Shown here in pieces: positions 16,701-25,515 of a stretch of DNA of 64,000 bases. A model generated the notes under the pieces. It saw nothing but the letters and a program-made list of their open reading frames with translations, had not been told where the DNA came from and did not search any database. A program made the position numbers and the translations under genes. The stretch lies in the NCBI GenBank assembly GCA_047600805.1, contig JASGKG010000001.1, forward strand, positions 4,650,001 through 4,714,000, read 5' to 3'. This DNA is from JADKHC01 sp047600805. Lineage in GTDB: Bacteria > Verrucomicrobiota > Verrucomicrobiia > Opitutales > Opitutaceae. Position 1 is the first letter of the stretch; every line of letters begins with the position of its first letter.

Positions 16701-17466
16701 AGCCACGAGCTACAACGTGAAACGGGCGACTGTAAGCGGGGGGCCTTACACAATCGTCGGTAGCCCAACGACGACTCACTACACCGATAGTGGCCTCATC
16801 AACACTACCACCTATTACTATGTCGTTTCCGCCGTGAACAGCGGCGGCGAAGGGCCCGACTCGAATGAAACAAGCGTCAAGCCCCTCGCACCAGCAGTCG
16901 TGCTAAGTATCTATGGCAGTGCAACGGAAGATGGCTGGGTATTGGAATCCACCGCGACGAGCGAAGTGGGTGGATCGATTTCAGCCGCAGGCGGTAAAAC
17001 AAGAATCGGCGACGACGCCAGTAATCGGCAGTTTAAGCCGATCTACTCCTTTGACACCTCAGCTATTCCCGTGGGGGCAACCATTCTGTCAGCGACCTTA
17101 CAACTCAAGCGAGACACAGTCGCCGGTACGAATCCGTTTCTGGATCACGGCGCTTGTTCTGTAGACGTGTGCACAGGCGGATTTAATAACAACGTGGTCC
17201 TAGAACCAGCGGACTTTCAAGCCCCCGCGACCGTAGCAAACGTTGCGACAATGAGTACCCCGCTTGCCAATGGCGACCTTACAACTGGCGCGTTCAACGG
17301 CGCCGGCATTGCTGCCATCAATCGGACGGGAAAAACCCAATGCAGATTGTCATTCACGCTCGGTGACAATGCCAACAGCATAGCCGATTACATCCAGTTT
17401 AACGCGGCGAACGACGGCAACGCGGCGAAACGCCCGACGCTGATTGTAACCTATCAGTTTCAATAA
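13762..17466 (+). CDS. secreted multidomain GH5 glycoside hydrolase with CBM-like, Ig, four FN3 and C-terminal DNRLRE-like domains
   Basis: A 1234-residue secreted enzyme. Signal peptide at 1-28 (ending SARA). The GH5 (beta/alpha)8 catalytic domain spans about 33-365, with acid/base Glu177 in MNEP and nucleophile Glu301 in GEYASP. A jelly-roll CBM-like domain follows (about 370-560), shared with the GH5 protein at 55.2 kb. Next come an Ig-like domain (about 565-655) and four fibronectin-III repeats (about 660-1050); the second carries an extra hydrophobic stretch of roughly 28 residues. The C-terminal beta domain (about 1052-1234) is homologous to the C-terminus of the GH43-like protein at 58.3 kb. 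GH5 enzymes retain configuration and usually cut beta-1,4-glucans or mannans. It probably makes oligosaccharides for the TonB receptors. Confidence 0.9.
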   Translation: MKTFRFILAYVSGAVALLAAAMVTSARADTPRMIGANLAGGDFGGSGAYPGVLGTDYWYPRANDIDMAKAIGVELVRVPFKWDRIQHDTEGVLDSALWAPDLAALDASIAAMEARGMRIILDMHNYGGRSLTVAGVRTAYKIGVSQLPASEFGRVWRLIADHYKNRPSIWGYDIMNEPVGVTTADWVSFCQVAVNAIREVDTKTAIILEGAPGYNKASAWLTTGAPLLAITDPSNNLIFSAHCYTDRDQSGTWSHGVTLTGELVGQSGYPTIDDAYNVGVNRVKPFVDWCVANNVRGLVGEYASPYKTDEANWNIVTDRMLAYMKNSGNGLVSGTQWASGGISITSETRMQPRLDNSMPTLQATVLPNYVSGVGTNYWQNFTWYADKITVTSDYTFGYVFPTANVTINTADTSGPQSGTNAIKVAYTLPSGTPGGGGLHIRGPLTAGGIGGVDIRRSILANQVLSFYAKGAADAVVKVTLGTTGDATTGLDTGSDTGTGNWITLAPLTSTWQRYQIPLSSIINTSITATTPRVQRFRFSVGPSDSVAREVYFDNITIGLPSTNTPPSVSVDTSTGESSFYANHPVDFVATASDADLNDGIDYVEFYANGSKIGIADIAPYQWTTSFAVVGTYNITAVAFDMHGIAKLSSVKTLTILPNIIPATPTDLTAIAGRQQISLSWTASFGASSYNVKRATMSGGPYTTIATVTAPSYIDVGLQNNRRYFYVVSAVNGVGESLDSTEAYATPSNHPVPIPPANVTAIPGNARVKLTWDKSPGASNYTVLRRKNPPTTLPQLIFDLISLITALKNHNLYGLYTVVGSPVDTSFVDTGLTNGTTYHYVVLAVNTEGSSLPERIVSAKPSVDAEPSEPTNLAASAGDAQVTLSWTDSSGATSFNVKRAPASGGPYTTLGTATRTSYTDSNVTNGTTYYYVVSGVKTVWESADSTEVSAKPMQPVPAAPTSLAATPGDAQTVLSWMAAATATSYNVKRATVSGGPYTIVGSPTTTHYTDSGLINTTTYYYVVSAVNSGGEGPDSNETSVKPLAPAVVLSIYGSATEDGWVLESTATSEVGGSISAAGGKTRIGDDASNRQFKPIYSFDTSAIPVGATILSATLQLKRDTVAGTNPFLDHGACSVDVCTGGFNNNVVLEPADFQAPATVANVATMSTPLANGDLTTGAFNGAGIAAINRTGKTQCRLSFTLGDNANSIADYIQFNAANDGNAAKRPTLIVTYQFQ

Positions 17467-17509
17467 TCGCATCTGTTAAATACATATCGTATAGTTCACC
17501 TTCTAGATC

Positions 17510-19288
17510 ATGCTGTATCCTCAAGAAAGCGAATCCCGCGAGGTCAAAGACCTTTCTGGCATCTGGACCTTCAGGGTCGATAAAACAAATCGTGGCCATG
17601 CCGAGCAGTGGTTCGAACGACCGCTGACTGAGACCATCGAAATGCCCGTGCCAGCGAGTTATAATGACATCACGCAGGATGTAACAATACGTGATCATAT
17701 CGGCGAGGTTTGGTACGAGAGGACTTTTTTCGTCCCCGCATCCTGGAAGGGGCGCCGTGTAGTGCTCCGCTTTGCGAGTGCCGAACATCACGCTATCGTC
17801 TGGGTGAACGGACGTGAAGCGGTCCGGCATAGCGGCGGCTTTCTGCCGTTCAGTGCTGACGTTTCGAATCTCGTGCACTATGGGACCGAAAACCGCGTAA
17901 CTGTCGCTGTCGACAATGTTCTGCGGTGGGATTCGCTGCCCCCTGGATTCGTAAAGAAACTAAACGACTCAAACCATCCGCCTGGTTATCAAACACAGAT
18001 CTATCAATTCGATTTCTTCAACTATTCCGGAATTCATCGCCCTGTAATGCTGTTGGCTTTGCCGTTGGTGTGCATCGACGACATCACGGTGTATACCACA
18101 CGCACGGATACGACGGGCTGGGTGGATTATAATATTAATTTGATTGGCGGCACACGTCTGATACGAGTGCGACTGCTGGACGCATCTGGCGTCGTCGTCG
18201 CCACCGGCGAAGGAGCCACCGGCAAGCTGAAAGTTCCAAACGCAAACTGGTGGGAACCTGGCAAAGCTTATCTCTACACATTGCATGCAGAGACTGTTAG
18301 TTCGGGTGGGCAGGTTGAAGATGTCTACCGATTGCCTGTGGGGCTGCGCACGATTCAGGTGACTGAGAAGCAGTTTCTTATCAATGGCCGTCCGTTTTAT
18401 TTCCGCGGATGCTGTAAGCACGAGGACATGGATATAAAGGGCCGCGGGCTAGACCAAGCCATCAACGTGAAGGATTTTAATCTTATAAAATGGATTGGCG
18501 CAAACTCCTTCAGGACCTCGCACTACCCGTATTCCGAGGAGATCATGATGATGGCCGACCGAGCCGGGATCGTAGTGATCGATGAGGCTCCCGCAGTCGG
18601 TATGCGCTCCGAAGACCTGTCAAAGCCTACTTTCTGCGAAGAGCGTATCTCCTCGAAGACACTTGCGCATCATCTGCAGGTAATGAACGAACTTATTTCA
18701 AGAGACAAAAACCATCCTTGTGTGGTCATGTGGTGCGTCGGAAACGAACCAATCGTTACCGAGGAAAAATCAGGCGAATACTTTGGCAAGGTTATCGCAG
18801 AAACTCGACGCCTTGACCCAACGAGACCCGTCACGCTTGTGGTAGGCGACGTCCCGCCGCCTGCTCAATGTTACCCCTTTCGCCACGTTGATGTTCTCTG
18901 CCTCAACCGCTATCACAGTTGGTACTCCGATCCTGGACACCTAGAGCTCATCGAGTTGCAGACGGTTAATGAGCTGACGCCGTGGTATGAGCATTTCAAA
19001 AAACCCCTCATCATTAGTGAATATGGCGCTGATACGATCGCTGGCTTCCACGCTGATCCACCGGTAATGTTCAGCGAAGAATATCAATGCTCCATGCTGG
19101 AGAATTTCCACCGTGGCTTTGATCGCCTTGATTTCGTCATTGGGGAGCACGTTTGGAACTTCGCAGATTTCATGACAAAGCAAGGCGTCACGCGTGCGAT
19201 CGGAAACAAGAAAGGTGTATTCACCCGGCAGCGTCAGCCCAAGGCCGCCGCGCACCTACTGCGGAAACGGTGGACAGCTGCAAAATAG
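17510..19288 (+). CDS. uidA: GH2 beta-glucuronidase
   Basis: A 592-residue cytoplasmic enzyme (no signal peptide), close to E. coli UidA in length and alignable from the first residues. It has a sugar-binding domain (about 10-185), an Ig-like domain (about 186-280) and a TIM barrel (about 281-590). Catalytic residues fall at the E. coli numbers: acid/base Glu413 in GNEP and nucleophile Glu504 in SEYGAD. The NxK motif, which binds the glucuronate carboxylate, is Asn566/Lys568 in GNKKG. It should hydrolyse non-reducing beta-D-glucuronosides to glucuronate. It follows the GH5 gene by 43 bp, is convergent with a GntR-type regulator, and a GPH symporter lies nearby, as in uidABC loci. Confidence 0.93.
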   Translation: MLYPQESESREVKDLSGIWTFRVDKTNRGHAEQWFERPLTETIEMPVPASYNDITQDVTIRDHIGEVWYERTFFVPASWKGRRVVLRFASAEHHAIVWVNGREAVRHSGGFLPFSADVSNLVHYGTENRVTVAVDNVLRWDSLPPGFVKKLNDSNHPPGYQTQIYQFDFFNYSGIHRPVMLLALPLVCIDDITVYTTRTDTTGWVDYNINLIGGTRLIRVRLLDASGVVVATGEGATGKLKVPNANWWEPGKAYLYTLHAETVSSGGQVEDVYRLPVGLRTIQVTEKQFLINGRPFYFRGCCKHEDMDIKGRGLDQAINVKDFNLIKWIGANSFRTSHYPYSEEIMMMADRAGIVVIDEAPAVGMRSEDLSKPTFCEERISSKTLAHHLQVMNELISRDKNHPCVVMWCVGNEPIVTEEKSGEYFGKVIAETRRLDPTRPVTLVVGDVPPPAQCYPFRHVDVLCLNRYHSWYSDPGHLELIELQTVNELTPWYEHFKKPLIISEYGADTIAGFHADPPVMFSEEYQCSMLENFHRGFDRLDFVIGEHVWNFADFMTKQGVTRAIGNKKGVFTRQRQPKAAAHLLRKRWTAAK

Positions 19289-19370
19289 ATAGTTGCCTCT
19301 AGTCTCGCGCTGTTACTTGAAGCGGCGCCATTTGCCGAATCTTGTGTAGTGCGGCTGCAATCGTGGCAAA

Positions 19371-19405
19371 CGGGTCTGCCTTGACTGGCAAGTTAGGCAG
19401 ACCCG
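19371..19405. terminator. stem-loop between convergent genes
   Basis: CGGGTCTGCCT (19371-19381) pairs perfectly with AGGCAGACCCG (19395-19405) around a 13-nt loop. It lies between uidA and the convergent regulator gene. No T-run follows. Confidence 0.6.
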
Positions 19406-19445
19406 GGTTCAGCAAAGCACTATTAGTCGTAAGCGGTGGCGAATT

Positions 19446-20651
19446 TTACGGTGAGTGTTCGAGAGTAGCCGCTTGCTTGGAATCTTCCTCGCGTTCAATG
19501 TTTATGACTAAGCCGTTAAGTTGCCGTTTTAGGTCATCGGTGATTTTTTCACCTCCCCCACATGATGAACGGACGATTAGAATGTTGGATGCTGGTTGCT
19601 GATACTGTTCAGTATCCCCTTTCGCAAGGGCGAGGGCGGTGCGAATGAGGCCATTTGCTATATACGTAAAATCTTGGGTGACAGTGGTGAGTGGTGGGTC
19701 GCTAAATCGGCATGCGTCCAGGTTGTGATATCCTATGATGCGGAAGTCGTGCGGCGCAGTCATGCCTATTTTATGCATTGCAGTGACAAGACGAAGCGCG
19801 TGCTCGTCATCGTAGCTAACGACGGCTAGTTTTCCTTTGTATCGTTCCCATTGGCTCGCGATTTTGTCCATCGATTGGGACTGGGTGGAGACCAGCCCGC
19901 AGATCAGGGGTCTGCTTTGGGCAGTCATGGTACTTGCGTAGGCGGCGAGCTGACGTTGGAGGATTACATTTTGAGGAACGTCGGGCCCGACGAAGGCGAT
20001 ATATTCGTTGCCCAAGAGGTGAAAATATTGGCAAAGCAAGTTGGTCATTTTTACTGTCTGCGAACCGAAGAGCTGAGGAGCCTCGAAGCAGTATCTTTCA
20101 AATCCCGTGACGATTTCCGCGACGCTCACCGGAATTTTGCATTGAGAAAGAAATATCCGCATCTGATCGATCTTTTCCTTCGGAAACCATGGGATCGTAA
20201 TGGCGGAGCAGCCTTCCTTCTGAAGATTTTCTATTTGGACCTGTGCTTCTTGATCGAACTCACGCACCCAAATCAACCTAGGCTGCACGTTGTGCTCGAG
20301 AGCGGCCTGAGCGATGGCCTGTATAACACGATGTGCATAGGCGTCGCTCTGACGTGAAACAAGTATGCCCAGCAAGCGTTCGCTGGGGTGGGGTATCTGC
20401 GACCGTTTAGCGACGAAAGTCCCGCTGCCCATTTTTCGGGTAATGATACCCTGGTTTACCAACGTTTGGAGGCCACGACGTACAGTAAGAACACTGCAAT
20501 TGTAGATTACGGAAAGTTCGCGCTCTGTGGGCATCTTGGTCCCAATGGGTAGAGCTTCCGTGAGTTTGAGCACACCTGCTTCGATTTCTCTGTGCTTCAA
20601 CTTGCGCCCGTGGGATGGAGCGTTGTTATCTTCAGAGGTGGCGTTCGACAT
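19446..20651 (-). CDS. GntR-type transcriptional regulator with periplasmic-binding-protein-like effector domain (copy 1)
   Basis: A 401-residue regulator. Residues about 18-86 are a GntR winged HTH (REIEAGVLKLTEALPIGTKM, PTERELSVIYNCSVLTVRRG, RKMGSGTFVAKR). Residues about 92-370 are a LacI/Peripla_BP-like ligand domain (ERLLGILVSRQSDAYAHRVI, YIAFVGPDVP, FRIIGYHNLDACRFSDPPLT). This GntR-plus-sugar-binding architecture is that of AraR, which represses sugar genes until ligand binds. It is downstream of the GPH symporter on the same strand (gap 31 bp), suggesting one operon. A close paralogue is at 53.3 kb. It may control the uidA/transporter part or the shared 22-nt element; the effector, perhaps a glucuronoside, is unknown. 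Confidence 0.88.
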   Translation of the reverse strand: MSNATSEDNNAPSHGRKLKHREIEAGVLKLTEALPIGTKMPTERELSVIYNCSVLTVRRGLQTLVNQGIITRKMGSGTFVAKRSQIPHPSERLLGILVSRQSDAYAHRVIQAIAQAALEHNVQPRLIWVREFDQEAQVQIENLQKEGCSAITIPWFPKEKIDQMRIFLSQCKIPVSVAEIVTGFERYCFEAPQLFGSQTVKMTNLLCQYFHLLGNEYIAFVGPDVPQNVILQRQLAAYASTMTAQSRPLICGLVSTQSQSMDKIASQWERYKGKLAVVSYDDEHALRLVTAMHKIGMTAPHDFRIIGYHNLDACRFSDPPLTTVTQDFTYIANGLIRTALALAKGDTEQYQQPASNILIVRSSCGGGEKITDDLKRQLNGLVINIEREEDSKQAATLEHSP

Positions 20652-20682
20652 ATGGTTGTCTTAGGAGTTTAGGACACGGACT

Positions 20683-22071
20683 TTATAGTGGGTTTCCTCG
20701 GGCCAATTTTTCTTTGATTTCGTAGGCCTCCTTTTCGGTGAGCGTATAATGCTTAATCAAGATGAGTGACGTGATTGCTCCTATTGTAGGAACGAAAAAG
20801 TAACTAAACTTCATTAAATGAAGAGTGCTCGCCGTTTGGGGCCCCAGTTTTGCATTGAACCCTATCCAAATCAGAACGAAGCCAGCCAAGAACGATCCTA
20901 AGGAGTTTCCTGCTTTTTCGAACCAATAGAGAAGTGACGCGAAAAGGGCCTCTCGCCTAAGGCCGGTTTTAAGTTCGTCTTGGTCTGCGATATCGCCAAG
21001 CATCGCCGACGGTAGTAAGAAAAAGCCAGCCTGAGCTGCGCCGTTTGCACAGAATACTATCAATTGCAGCCAAGGGTGCCCTGGCTGATAGACGACAAGT
21101 TTGCAGGAACATCCGACGATTAGAATCGTAGCCGCGATCTGGAGTGCACGTTTTTTTCCGAACCTTCGCGATATTGTTGGGTATATAAAAACGGACATAC
21201 CGATAGCGCTGATTTGAAAGGCGGTGCCTAGAATTGCGTAAAAAAGAGCCGCAGCTTGGATGCTCCCGTTGAAGACGTAGTACGTATTCATATAAATCCC
21301 GAGCATTCCGACGATGTTATATCCAAAGCTGGCGACAAAACGCGCACTCAATAAAGCCAAGAATGAGTGATTGCCTCGTACGACGCGCAGATTCTGAAGC
21401 AATGAAGATTTCGATTTCGATTGCGCGGCTCGTTCATAAGCTCGTTCTCGGCACAATAATGCTGGAAGCAAACCGAAGACTGCGAGCAGGATTGCGCAAG
21501 CACTGGTGGTCCATCGGAGCCCCGTGATATTGTTACTGAACACCTTAAGTTGCGTGAGAGGGAATATCCATTGACTAACGATTTGCGCGGCAAAGCTGAA
21601 AACCAGCACCGTGGCCGCTAGACGGGTGCGTTCATGATAATCATCGGTGGCCTCCACCGTTAGCCCCGCGAGAGGCATCGCGTATAATGAATGAGCTGTG
21701 TAGAATGCTAATGAAACCAACAGCAAATGCCAGAATAGCCAATTACCGCTCGCTCCAGCTGGAAACCACCAAATAGCGGCAAAGAAAATCGCCAGTGGCA
21801 TTGCTGCCACCAAAAGAAACGGACGGCGTCGGCCCCAGCGCGACCGGAAACTGTCAGAGAAGTTTCCCCAAATGGGGTCTAGCATCGCATCCCAGATGCG
21901 TTGGATAAAGACGACAGTGCTGATCAACGCAGGGTTTAGGCCGAGCGTCATGTTGTAGATCGGGTTTACAAGGACGTGAAGGGTTCCATGAGAACCGTCT
22001 ACTGCCACCTTTCCCAAGCCGAATCCGATCCGTTCACGCCAGCTGACTCGGTTTGATGATTTGCTCTTCAT
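20683..22071 (-). CDS. GPH-family sugar:cation symporter (glucuronide transporter-like)
   Basis: A 462-residue, 12-helix transporter of the MelB/GPH family. ATG 22071 is preferred over an upstream TTG. Early motifs fit GPH (RERIGFGLGKVAVDGSHGTL; WDAMLDPIWGNFSDSFRSRWGRRRPFLL, the conserved helix 2-3 loop; and a second charged loop near FGKKRALQ). UidB and related members import glucuronides with cations. The position, one gene away from a beta-glucuronidase and followed by a GntR-type regulator, makes a glucuronide or glucuronate-containing oligosaccharide the likely substrate. Melibiose- or xyloside-type substrates cannot be excluded. Confidence 0.85.
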   Translation of the reverse strand: MKSKSSNRVSWRERIGFGLGKVAVDGSHGTLHVLVNPIYNMTLGLNPALISTVVFIQRIWDAMLDPIWGNFSDSFRSRWGRRRPFLLVAAMPLAIFFAAIWWFPAGASGNWLFWHLLLVSLAFYTAHSLYAMPLAGLTVEATDDYHERTRLAATVLVFSFAAQIVSQWIFPLTQLKVFSNNITGLRWTTSACAILLAVFGLLPALLCRERAYERAAQSKSKSSLLQNLRVVRGNHSFLALLSARFVASFGYNIVGMLGIYMNTYYVFNGSIQAAALFYAILGTAFQISAIGMSVFIYPTISRRFGKKRALQIAATILIVGCSCKLVVYQPGHPWLQLIVFCANGAAQAGFFLLPSAMLGDIADQDELKTGLRREALFASLLYWFEKAGNSLGSFLAGFVLIWIGFNAKLGPQTASTLHLMKFSYFFVPTIGAITSLILIKHYTLTEKEAYEIKEKLARGNPL

Positions 22072-22417
22072 AGTTTGGGGCTGCAAGCGGAAGGTGTGTT
22101 GATGCTTTTAGCGAAGAATTGGATCACGGATTTAGTGGGGTTTAAGGCGGCTGTTTCGCTGGTCGTTAGGTAGACGAATATCTGTGATTTGTTGAAGTAT
22201 CCCGCGATAGCGGCTTCTGAAAATGGGAACGCTGTAAGAGGTTTCTAAAAGATATATAGCACTTAGGAATGCATACACAGCAAGTTTAAAAAAACCGAAG
22301 GGAATTGCTTTTGATCGACATTTACTCCAGATTAGGGGCATTGGGCGGGTGACAAGAGGTTAAATAAAAGCAGGATAACGAAGTAAGGGGTAGTGTTCGA
22401 GCGATATAATAAAAGAT
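22072..22417. other. divergent intergenic region (GPH symporter / TonB receptor 2)
   Basis: About 350 bp without a convincing gene, AT-rich towards its right end. AAGCATCAACACA on the minus strand (about 22096-22110) weakly resembles the shared element core, but sits too close to the symporter start to be a normal promoter position. Confidence 0.4.
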
Positions 22418-22439
22418 TTAAAGTAAAGCATTGACATAT
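22418..22439 (+). promoter_or_regulatory. shared regulatory element upstream of TonB receptor 2
   Basis: A copy of the 22-nt element (TTAAA at its left end, core AGCATTGACATAT) found also at 10593 and 30080 and on the minus strand at 29881. It ends 73 bp before the ATG at 22512, the same distance as at receptor 1. Confidence 0.65.
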
Positions 22440-22511
22440 CAAGTTCATTTCGAAACCTCGGCTTACGCCTAAGAACGCAGTCCACTTCGGATGCTGATGG
22501 CATTCTCCCCA

Positions 22512-25310
22512 ATGAAACTAACCTCCCCTAGAACCGTACGCTCAGTAGGGTCCACTCGATGGACGTTACTGATCACTCTTGCCTCCCTGTTAAACCTAGT
22601 CACTGGCTCCGCCCAGACCGATACCTCGAATAACGGCAAAAAGGTTGAAAGCACCGATGAGTTATTGGTCTTAAGTCCTTTCGAGGTGACTATTGAGCGC
22701 GACGTTGGCTACACAGCAGCCAACGCTTTGGCGGGCTCGCGGACAGACATGCCCCTCAAGCAAACAGCGGCGGCCATATCGGTAATGACGCGGCAGTTTA
22801 TAGACGATGTCGGTGCCACCAATTTCCAGCAAATATCAGATTGGGGGGTTAATACGATGCCCACTTATTCCGGAAATCTTGCCGTCAACCCCTTTGATTA
22901 TGGCATCAATACGCGTGGACCAAATTCGAATTCTCCCAGTCGTGATTACTTTGTTTGGTACGTGAATAGTGATAGCTACGCTACCGAGCGGTATGAATAT
23001 GCTCGTGGTCCAAACGGCGTGTTGTTTGGAGACGGCAACGTCGGTGGCATTGCAACGATGTTTACCAAACAGCCTATTTTTGGTAGCCCGCGGTACAAAG
23101 CTGAATTGAGAGCCGATTCGTGGGGTGCTCACAGTGTCCGAGCAGATATCAATCAGCCTCTAAACGACCGCTTAGCCTTCCGTCTCAATGTGCTTTATAA
23201 TCAGGATGAATTTTGGCGGGATCGGACTCCCTTTAATAACAAGGGCATAAACCTGAGTGGATCCTACAAGTTGGGCGTTAATACAACCTTGCGCGCTTCG
23301 GGCGAGTTTGGTGACGGCAAGCGTGCAGTAACGATTCTGACCTATGCTGATCAAGCATCGTATTGGGACAAAACCACTTCTTACTTAGGCACGGCGCTTC
23401 CTTCGTCTCCATCATATGGACGGATGTCGAGTGGGGTCTATAACGTTTTCATACCTGCCATACCTCAGATAGGTGTGTCGAATTGGCAGAATCAATATAG
23501 GTCCAATGGGACTGGAATCGCGATTCGTCCAGATCCCCGAAGTGAGATCCAGAACTTTCCTGTTCTCTCATCGAGAGAGTTTAACCTACAACCAAGAAAC
23601 AGCTGGCAGCGTTTAGAGTTCTTCACCTATAACGCCTATCTAGAGCATCGGTTCAGTGAAAACTTATTCGGACAAATTGCCTACAGCCATTTGTGGAATG
23701 AAGCCACTGAACGTAATCCGAACGGGTTTAACCAATACATTATTGATATCAACCGGTACCTCCCTGACGGCGTTACGCTCAACCCTAAATATGGAGTGGG
23801 GTATTCCGACAATCAGGCACAAAAGCAAGTAATGTCTAATCTCGTCGATGACGTCCGCGCATTTGTTGCTTACCGGGTCGAGAAAAGTTGGTTCAAAGAA
23901 AACCTAAATGCGATCATTGGCAGTCGCGCAGACCGATTTGACCTTATGCAGCAAACGTTGTATCGGACCGATGGATCTAACCCGAACGTCACGAACGCGT
24001 CTAACCAAATTCGGTTTCGGTTCTATTGGGATGAGCCGGGCGCCTACGAAATGCCGAATGAAGTGCCTGCTTTCCCAGGTATGCAGGCGGCCTACGTTAC
24101 TTCTAACGAGAGCCACCAGCACAAGACTATCGACTATATGCAAATTGCTTCTGTCACCCGCTTACTCCACGATAACCTGACAGTCTTTTTGGGAGCGCGT
24201 CGTGACGGATTCCGTGGAACTCAAATGAACGGCCGAGCGGATCCGGTTACGGGGCAGTGGACGCCGGGCAATACCTTGAATGTTCCTGGAAGTGTTCAAC
24301 CTCAGTTCGTCTACGGGGCGAAAATTAAGCAAAAGTTCGACCCCATAAGTAAAAATGGTGGCGTAGTATATTTCGTACTTCCTTGGTTGGGCCTCTTTGC
24401 AAACTATTCCGAGACCTTTTCTACACCAAGTACTGGTTTTACTTTGATCGACGGCTCAGTTCCGGGCATATCTAAGAGCCGTGGACGGGACTATGGCGTA
24501 AAAATCAGCTTGGGCGAGGGCAAATTAGATGCTCGCCTCAACTACTACACGACTGTCCAGGATGACTTGCTAGTCAATCAACTCAACAGAACACAGACGG
24601 ACGAAATTTGGAACAATATTGGACGTAGTGAAATGACGTACCAATGGAGAGATACTCAGTCGTTGAAGCTCAATGGTTGGGAGTTTGAAATGACGGCGAA
24701 TCCTACTCGCAATTTCCGGCTCACCTTCAATGCTGCGCTTCCTGAGGCTAAAAATGTAGATTCATATCCGCGTTACAGGAAGTACCTGGCCGAGAATCTC
24801 CCTGTTGTAACCGCCGCTATTGACACGATTGCACTTACTAACCCGGGGCTCGCTACAACGCTGAGAAATGATATTGTTCAAATACAAAACGGCCTTCAAG
24901 GCCTAACCACTGGAACAACACTAAATAACACGTACAAATATACGTCTAATATTTATGGTACTTATTCGTTCCGTTCCGGTTGGTCAAAGGGACTTGCAAT
25001 TGGCCTCGGCGCTAACATGCGTGGTAAATGCAAGGTGGCGACAACAGCGGCGTCCGCTTCCGACTATCTGTATTCGGATGCTTACTACGTAACTTCTGGT
25101 CACATTGGATACGAGACAAAAATCGGTAATATGAAGACTAAGATCCAACTTAACGTCTACAACATTCTCAATAATGATGAGCTCGTGACAACGGGCTACA
25201 GCGATTACCGCGTTGGAGGTATTACTACCAATGCGACCACTCGTATTCCCGGTGCGTTCCGCTATTTGGAGCCTCGAAAGTTTGCCCTTACCACGACCTT
25301 CGAATTCTAA
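22512..25310 (+). CDS. TonB-dependent outer-membrane receptor, carbohydrate type (copy 2)
   Basis: A 932-residue receptor. ATG 22512 is chosen because its distance from the shared upstream element equals that at receptor 1; ATG 22491 and 22497 are in frame. The signal peptide ends near TGSAQ. A TonB-box-like segment (ELLVLSPFEVT) and plug motifs (DMPLKQTAAAISVMTRQFID, ERYEYARGPNGVLFGDGNVGG) follow, and the barrel ends in KFALTTTFEF. It is strongly similar to the receptor at 10.7 kb over the whole length. The GH3 gene follows 205 bp later behind a stem-loop. Import of oligosaccharides made by the secreted GH5 enzymes and lyase is inferred. Confidence 0.92.
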   Translation: MKLTSPRTVRSVGSTRWTLLITLASLLNLVTGSAQTDTSNNGKKVESTDELLVLSPFEVTIERDVGYTAANALAGSRTDMPLKQTAAAISVMTRQFIDDVGATNFQQISDWGVNTMPTYSGNLAVNPFDYGINTRGPNSNSPSRDYFVWYVNSDSYATERYEYARGPNGVLFGDGNVGGIATMFTKQPIFGSPRYKAELRADSWGAHSVRADINQPLNDRLAFRLNVLYNQDEFWRDRTPFNNKGINLSGSYKLGVNTTLRASGEFGDGKRAVTILTYADQASYWDKTTSYLGTALPSSPSYGRMSSGVYNVFIPAIPQIGVSNWQNQYRSNGTGIAIRPDPRSEIQNFPVLSSREFNLQPRNSWQRLEFFTYNAYLEHRFSENLFGQIAYSHLWNEATERNPNGFNQYIIDINRYLPDGVTLNPKYGVGYSDNQAQKQVMSNLVDDVRAFVAYRVEKSWFKENLNAIIGSRADRFDLMQQTLYRTDGSNPNVTNASNQIRFRFYWDEPGAYEMPNEVPAFPGMQAAYVTSNESHQHKTIDYMQIASVTRLLHDNLTVFLGARRDGFRGTQMNGRADPVTGQWTPGNTLNVPGSVQPQFVYGAKIKQKFDPISKNGGVVYFVLPWLGLFANYSETFSTPSTGFTLIDGSVPGISKSRGRDYGVKISLGEGKLDARLNYYTTVQDDLLVNQLNRTQTDEIWNNIGRSEMTYQWRDTQSLKLNGWEFEMTANPTRNFRLTFNAALPEAKNVDSYPRYRKYLAENLPVVTAAIDTIALTNPGLATTLRNDIVQIQNGLQGLTTGTTLNNTYKYTSNIYGTYSFRSGWSKGLAIGLGANMRGKCKVATTAASASDYLYSDAYYVTSGHIGYETKIGNMKTKIQLNVYNILNNDELVTTGYSDYRVGGITTNATTRIPGAFRYLEPRKFALTTTFEF

Positions 25311-25364
25311 GAAGGCGTTCATCATGAAGCTTCTTTTGTGGTAAGTGGGGTGTAGAAACAGGTC

Positions 25365-25393
25365 GGCGCCGCACTTTTCTTGAGTGCGGCGCC
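25365..25393 (+). terminator. stem-loop after TonB receptor 2
   Basis: GGCGCCGCACT (25365-25375) pairs perfectly with AGTGCGGCGCC (25383-25393) around a 7-nt loop. Its position and GC-rich stem parallel the stem-loop after receptor 1. It may lower expression of the downstream GH3 gene relative to the receptor. Confidence 0.65.
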
Positions 25394-25515
25394 TATCGCG
25401 TAGATACGCGAGATCTATTCAAATTTCCGTCGCCTATAATGAAGATATTGTGTTACAAGTGCTTAGACAAATACGTGTTGGTTTAAGAAAGTGCTGTGTT
25501 TTGGAGGATAGAAAT

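Noticed and set aside
19851..20357. 168-codon + strand frame
   Set aside because: Shadow of the GntR-type regulator on the opposite strand.
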